In this document: positions 7,149 to 10,667 of the stretch, in pieces
How positions within the stretch are numbered: the stretch's first letter is position 1
Layout of the letters: every line of letters begins with the position of its first letter
Assembly: GCA_018971925.1 (NCBI GenBank)
Contig: JAGWZT010000033.1
Span: 1 to 10,667, forward strand
Direction of reading: 5' to 3'
Length of the DNA stretch: 10,667 nt
Source of the DNA: Lysobacteraceae bacterium
GTDB lineage: Bacteria; Pseudomonadota; Gammaproteobacteria; Xanthomonadales; Rhodanobacteraceae
Made by a program: the position numbers and the translations under genes
The notes under the pieces: model-generated
What the model was told of the DNA's origin: nothing
What the model saw: only the letters and a program-made list of their open reading frames with translations
Database searches by the model: none

Positions 7149-7197
7149 ATCCAGTTTCCACCGGATCGAACCCGTGCAAGCATCAATCCAGGCAGCC

Positions 7198-7218
7198 ATG
7201 CAAGACCCCACGCGATGA
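7198..7218 (+). CDS. Possible six-codon leader ORF overlapping the lacI start
   Basis: An ATG at 7198 opens a mini-ORF (MQDPTR, stop TGA 7216-7218) whose stop overlaps the lacI ATG (7215-7217) as ATGA. A short AGG lies 5 nt upstream of the mini-ORF ATG, while the lacI ATG itself has only a weak AAGA (7202-7205). Coupled translation of lacI is therefore possible. The ORF is far too short to judge by sequence alone. Confidence 0.25.
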   Translation: MQDPTR

Positions 7219-8249
7219 ACGGCCGGCGCGTCACCGTCACCGACATCGCGCGCGGCTGCGGCGTGTCGCGCGCAACGGTGTCGCTGGTCCTGCGCGGCAG
7301 TCCATTGCCTGCCGCCGCCACTCGCGCGAAGGTCGAAGCGGAATTGAAAAGGCAGGGCTACGTTTACAACCGTGCCGCGGCGAATTTGCGCCAACGCCGT
7401 TCGTCGAGCGTGGCGCTGGTGATCAACGACCTGTCCAATCCGTTCTTCGCCGACTTCGCAGCCGGCGTGGACGAGGCGCTCGGTGCCGCCGGCTACGTGA
7501 CCTTGCTCGGCAGCACCGGCGAATCGCCCGAACGCCAGCAGCGGGTGCTGGCTTCGCTGATGGAACACGATCCGGCCGGCATCATCCTGTCGCCGGCCGA
7601 AGGCAGCGACGGCGTATCGCTCGGGCAGGTGCTCGGCGTCCACGTGCCGGTGCTGGTGTTCAATCGCGAGCCGTCGCACGTGCGCTGGTCCGCGTCGCAC
7701 TGGGACTATCTTGCGCTGGACAACCGGCGTGGTGCGGCGTTGGCCACCAGGCACCTGCTGGAACGCGGGCATCGGCGCATCGCGTTCTTCGGCGGCCACG
7801 CGGAATCGAGTTCCTGTCGTGATCGCCGCCGCGGTTATGCGGAAGCCATGCGCGCCACGGGCCTCGAACCCGAACCCGGCTGGTTCGTGGAAACCGCGCC
7901 GACGCGACTGGACGCCGCGGCCCGCACGGCGTCGCTGTTCACGAGCAGGCGCATACCCACCGCCGCGGTTTGCTACAACGATGCGGTCGCGCTGGGGCTG
8001 ATGCTGGGCCTCGGTGCGCGCGGCCTCGCCGCCGGCCACGATTTTGCGGTCACCGGTTTCGACGACATTCCCGAAGCGGCCGTCAGCACACCCGCGCTGA
8101 CCACGCTTGCCACCGATCCGCGCGCGCGAGGCCGCCAGGCCGCCGAACGCATCCTCGAACGCGCGCGCCGCCCGGACATCGGCGCGGTGCGCGGCATTGC
8201 CCCTGTCCGCCTGATCATCCGCGCCAGCAGCGAGGCCAACATCGCATGA
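7215..8249 (+). CDS. LacI-family transcriptional repressor of the mannoside locus
   Basis: This 344-residue protein has a normal LacI-family length. The N-terminal helix-turn-helix is TVTDIARGCGVSRATVSLVL (7-26). It is followed by a hinge-helix segment (YVYNRAAANLRQRR) that keeps the minor-groove Leu in ANLRQ. The sugar-binding core of the periplasmic-binding-protein type follows: VALVINDLSNPFF, LALDNRRGA, HLLERGHRRIAFFGG, CYNDAVALG and VTGFDDIPEA. The C-terminus ends soon after LIIRASS without a Leu heptad like that of E. coli LacI, so a dimer is expected. I chose ATG 7215 because the DNA-binding domain begins at once; upstream in-frame codons are non-homologous. The two identical operators lie just upstream, one facing each transcription unit. 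Control of both units with mannose or a derivative as inducer is inferred from neighbours, not read from the protein. The stop overlaps the permease start (ATGA). Confidence 0.95.
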   Translation: MNGRRVTVTDIARGCGVSRATVSLVLRGSPLPAAATRAKVEAELKRQGYVYNRAAANLRQRRSSSVALVINDLSNPFFADFAAGVDEALGAAGYVTLLGSTGESPERQQRVLASLMEHDPAGIILSPAEGSDGVSLGQVLGVHVPVLVFNREPSHVRWSASHWDYLALDNRRGAALATRHLLERGHRRIAFFGGHAESSSCRDRRRGYAEAMRATGLEPEPGWFVETAPTRLDAAARTASLFTSRRIPTAAVCYNDAVALGLMLGLGARGLAAGHDFAVTGFDDIPEAAVSTPALTTLATDPRARGRQAAERILERARRPDIGAVRGIAPVRLIIRASSEANIA

Positions 8250-9496
8250 ATATCCGAGTCGCAGGCAACCGCACCGCCCTCACGGTGGTCACCACCATCT
8301 TTTTCATGTGGGGTTTCATCACCGCGCTCAACGACGTGCTGATTCCGCACCTGAAATCGGTGTTCACGCTGAACTACACCGAAGTGATGCTGGTGCAATT
8401 CACTTTCTTCGGCGCGTACTTCCTGATGTCGCTGCCTTCCGGCAAGGTGGTGTCGCGGCTCGGCTACCGGCTCAGCATCGTCGCGGGACTTGTCGTCACC
8501 GGCATTGGCGCGCTGCTGTTCCTGCCGGCCTCGATGGCGCAGTCGTATCCATTGTTCCTGCTGGCGTTCTTCGTGTTGGCGAGCGGCATCACGCTGCTGC
8601 AGGTCGCGGCCAATCCTTACGTCAGCCTGCTCGGGCCGCCCCGGCTTGCATCCAGCCGCCTCAACCTTGCGCAGGCATTGAATTCATTGGGTACCACCAT
8701 CGCGCCGAAGCTGGGCGGCTTGCTGATCCTGTCGGTGGCGGTGCTCGGCAGCGCGGATCTGGCGAAGCTGCCCGCCGCACAACAAGCCGCCTACAAATTG
8801 CAGCAGGCGCATCTTGTCCAGGGGCCGTATCTCGGCATCGCGCTGGTGCTGTTCGCACTGGCACTGATCGTGTGGCTGTTCCACCTGCCCGCGGTGCAGG
8901 GCGGCGATGAGCGTGCCGATGATTCGCACCACACGTTCTTCGACGCGCTGGCGCACGCGCGGGTCTGGTTCGGCATGCTTGCGATCTTCGTGTACGTGGG
9001 CGCCGAGGTGTCGATCGGCAGCTTCATGATCAACTACATCTCGCTGCCGGGCATCGGCGACATGCCGGAAGCGCGCGCCGCCGGATTCGTGTCGCTGTAC
9101 TGGGGCGGCGCGATGATCGGCCGTTTCGCCGGATCGGCACTGCTGACACGCATCGATGCGCGCAAGCTGCTGTGCGCTTTCGCCATCATCGCGGGACTCC
9201 TGGTGTTGACCACCATGCTGACGCACGGGCACGTGGCGATGTGGAGCGTGATTGCGATCGGCCTGTTCAACTCGATCATGTTCCCCAACATCTTCACGCT
9301 CGGCATCGAGAAGTTCGGGCCGCTGGCGGGCAAGGTTTCCAGCCTGCTGGTGATGGCGATCGTGGGCGGAGCGGTGATCCCGCTGGCACAGGGCGCACTG
9401 GCCGACCGTGTCGGCGTGCACCATGCTTTCGTGCTGCCACTGCTGTGTTACGCCTACATCGTGTTCTACAGCGTGAGGGGATCGCGCGTCGCATGA
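8246..9496 (+). CDS. FHS-family MFS sugar permease (GluP/FucP-like), probable mannose importer
   Basis: This 416-residue inner-membrane protein has about 12 hydrophobic spans. The opening FFMWGFITALNDVLIPHLK (19-37), then SGKVVSRLGYR and LLQVAANPYVSLLGPP (117-132) with RLNLAQALNSLGTTIAP, are hallmarks of the fucose-galactose-glucose:H+ symporter family. D30 in ALND aligns by eye with the key Asp of E. coli FucP. The Glu preceding the AANP motif in FucP is Gln here (Q119), which points towards the GluP-like hexose branch rather than fucose transport (inference). Mannose is the likely substrate, given the mannosidase, the isomerase-type epimerase and the kinase around it. The start ATG 8246 overlaps the lacI stop as ATGA, with GAGG 10 nt upstream. 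A long cytoplasmic loop lies at about 218-235, as expected between the two halves. Confidence 0.92.
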   Translation: MNIRVAGNRTALTVVTTIFFMWGFITALNDVLIPHLKSVFTLNYTEVMLVQFTFFGAYFLMSLPSGKVVSRLGYRLSIVAGLVVTGIGALLFLPASMAQSYPLFLLAFFVLASGITLLQVAANPYVSLLGPPRLASSRLNLAQALNSLGTTIAPKLGGLLILSVAVLGSADLAKLPAAQQAAYKLQQAHLVQGPYLGIALVLFALALIVWLFHLPAVQGGDERADDSHHTFFDALAHARVWFGMLAIFVYVGAEVSIGSFMINYISLPGIGDMPEARAAGFVSLYWGGAMIGRFAGSALLTRIDARKLLCAFAIIAGLLVLTTMLTHGHVAMWSVIAIGLFNSIMFPNIFTLGIEKFGPLAGKVSSLLVMAIVGGAVIPLAQGALADRVGVHHAFVLPLLCYAYIVFYSVRGSRVA

Positions 9497-10461
9497 ACGG
9501 CACCGTGTACTGCTTCGGTGAAGCGCTGATCGACTTCCATGCCGAGCCGCGCGCCGGCAACGTGCCGCCCGCTTTCATCCCGCACGCCGGTGGCGCACCC
9601 GCCAACGTCTCGGTGGCAGTCGCAAGGCTCGGCGACGCGAGTGCATTCGTCGGGATGTTCGGCCACGACGTGTTCGGCGACCTGCTGCTGCGCGGGCTGG
9701 CCGACGCCGGCGTGGACACCCGCTGCACGCGGCGCACCGACGCCGCGAACACCGCGCTGGCATTCGTGACACACGACGCCCACGGCGAACGCAACTTCAG
9801 TTTCTACCGGCCACCGTCCGCCGACCTGTTGTTCCGCGACGGCGATTTCGATCCGGCGATCTTTGCGGCCGGAAACATTTTCCACGCGGGTTCGTGCAGC
9901 ATGACCGAAGCCGCATCGGCCGCGACCACGCTGCAAGGCATGGGCCGCGCGCGCGAGGCCGGCGCGCTGGTCAGCTTCGACATGAACCTGCGCCCCGCGC
10001 TGTGGCCGCGCGGCGAAGATCCCGCACCGACCATCTGGCGCGCGCTTGCGCTCGCCGATTTCGTGAAATTGAGCGCCGAGGAACTCACGTTCCTTGCCGC
10101 TTCCACGGGAAGCGAAGGCGCCGTGCTCGAACGCTTGTGGTCGGCCGGCACGCAATTCCTGGTCGTCACCGACGGTTCACGCGCGATCCGCTGGTTCACA
10201 CGGGATGCAACCGGCGGGATGTCGACGTTCGCGGTGCGCGCCATCGACAGCACCGGCGCCGGCGACGCCTTCGTCGGTGGTTTTCTGCACGACCTGGCCG
10301 CCGCCGGATCGCTGACGGCATTGCTGGCGAACGGCACGCGGCGCGACGCGGCACTGCGCTTCGCCGCCGCCTGCGGCGCGCTTGCCGTCACCCGCACCGG
10401 CTCGTTCGCCGCCATGCCTGCGCTGGCCGACGTCCACGCCTTCCTGGAGCAACACGCATGA
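9493..10461 (+). CDS. PfkB-family carbohydrate kinase, probable fructokinase
   Basis: This 322-residue cytoplasmic sugar kinase would phosphorylate fructose to fructose 6-phosphate with ATP. The N-terminal PfkB signature GGAPANVSVAVARLG (33-47) and the C-terminal signature DSTGAGDAF (252-260), with catalytic base D258, are both intact. CFGEALIDF at the start, FDMNLRPALW (162-171) and VKLSAEEL (191-198) match fructokinase-type members. Length is typical. It overlaps the permease stop as ATGA (9493-9496), with GAGGGG 12 nt upstream, and is overlapped in the same way by the epimerase gene. Fructose as substrate is supported by the following AGE-family gene, which would make fructose from mannose. 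Related PfkB kinases act on other sugars such as ketodeoxygluconate or ribose, so the substrate is inferred. Confidence 0.92.
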   Translation: MNGTVYCFGEALIDFHAEPRAGNVPPAFIPHAGGAPANVSVAVARLGDASAFVGMFGHDVFGDLLLRGLADAGVDTRCTRRTDAANTALAFVTHDAHGERNFSFYRPPSADLLFRDGDFDPAIFAAGNIFHAGSCSMTEAASAATTLQGMGRAREAGALVSFDMNLRPALWPRGEDPAPTIWRALALADFVKLSAEELTFLAASTGSEGAVLERLWSAGTQFLVVTDGSRAIRWFTRDATGGMSTFAVRAIDSTGAGDAFVGGFLHDLAAAGSLTALLANGTRRDAALRFAAACGALAVTRTGSFAAMPALADVHAFLEQHA

Positions 10462-10667
10462 GCGATCTTCCCGACTTCCGTTCCCCGGCGTTCCTCCGGC
10501 AGCACATCCGCGACACCATGGCGTTCTACCACCCGCATTGCCTCGATCCCGCCGGCGGATGTTTCCACTATTACAAGGACAACGGCGACATCCACGATCG
10601 CGTGGACCGCCACCTGGTCAGCAGCGCGCGCTTCGTGTTCGATTACGCGATGTACGCGCGCCACTTT
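10458..10667 (+). CDS. AGE-family epimerase/isomerase, N-terminal 70 codons (3' end outside window)
   Basis: The frame starts with ATG 10458, overlapping the kinase stop as ATGA and preceded by GGAG 8 nt upstream. It stays open to the window end. The visible sequence, with TMAFYHPHCLDPAGGCFHYYKD (20-41) and RHLVSSARFVFDYAM (51-65), matches the N-terminus of the N-acylglucosamine 2-epimerase (AGE) family, an alpha/alpha-barrel fold. Members include mannose isomerase (mannose to fructose), sulfoquinovose-pathway YihS and cellobiose 2-epimerase. Next to a mannosidase, a hexose permease and a fructokinase, mannose isomerase is the best reading, but the active-site histidines lie beyond the window and cannot be checked. 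Confidence 0.85.
   Translation, partial: MSDLPDFRSPAFLRQHIRDTMAFYHPHCLDPAGGCFHYYKDNGDIHDRVDRHLVSSARFVFDYAMYARHF

Noticed and set aside
7161..7174. Degenerate third LacI operator (GGATCG core) between copy 2 and lacI
   Set aside because: Only the central half matches and the inverted-repeat symmetry is lost, so chance is likely.
7023..8039. N-terminal extension of the mannosidase frame beyond 7022
   Set aside because: The upstream residues are antisense to lacI and non-homologous. ATG 7022 has a strong ribosome binding site and begins a proper signal peptide.

Overview
The window is GC-rich, densely coded DNA, probably from a gammaproteobacterium of the Xanthomonadales (Lysobacterales; a Rhodanobacter/Dyella/Xanthomonas-type genome is my best guess). 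The reasons are a pilS-pilR pair of the gammaproteobacterial type and a mannoside-utilisation cluster whose gene set resembles those of that order. The assignment rests on family knowledge, not on a search. No tRNA, rRNA, CRISPR array, insertion sequence or phage gene is visible.

Region 1 (1-2503, + strand) encodes a two-component system: the C-terminal part of the sensor kinase PilS (5' end outside the window) and the complete NtrC-type activator PilR, which together control type IV pilus genes. The 82-nt gap between them is highly structured, with a 15-bp stem that starts inside the pilS stop region, followed by a smaller hairpin just before the pilR ribosome binding site.

Region 2 (2541-4648) holds two divergent genes. 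On the - strand is a small ABATE/CGNR zinc-finger regulator whose eponymous CGNR motif is degenerate. On the + strand is a membrane protein with a periplasmic jelly-roll (GH2-like) domain and seven further membrane spans, but no cytoplasmic output domain.

Region 3 (4665-10667) is a mannose/mannoside catabolic locus. A secreted GH92 alpha-mannosidase (- strand) is divergent from a + strand operon of a LacI-family repressor, an FHS-family (GluP/FucP-like) sugar permease, a PfkB-family fructokinase-like kinase, and an AGE-family epimerase/isomerase cut by the window end. The three gene junctions inside the operon are all 4-nt ATGA overlaps. The 192-bp divergent promoter region carries two identical near-palindromes with a central CpG, typical of LacI-family operators. 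One lies next to the mannosidase start and the other upstream of lacI. The inferred scheme is that the periplasmic mannosidase releases mannose, the permease imports it, the AGE protein isomerises mannose to fructose, and the kinase makes fructose 6-phosphate. The LacI protein would repress both transcription units until a sugar inducer is present.

The pathway looks like a known kind of locus rather than a new system. The less expected items are the pilS-pilR stem-loop, the output-less membrane sensor-like protein, the variant CGNR protein, the extra inverted repeat beside the lacI operator, and a six-codon leader ORF that overlaps the lacI start.
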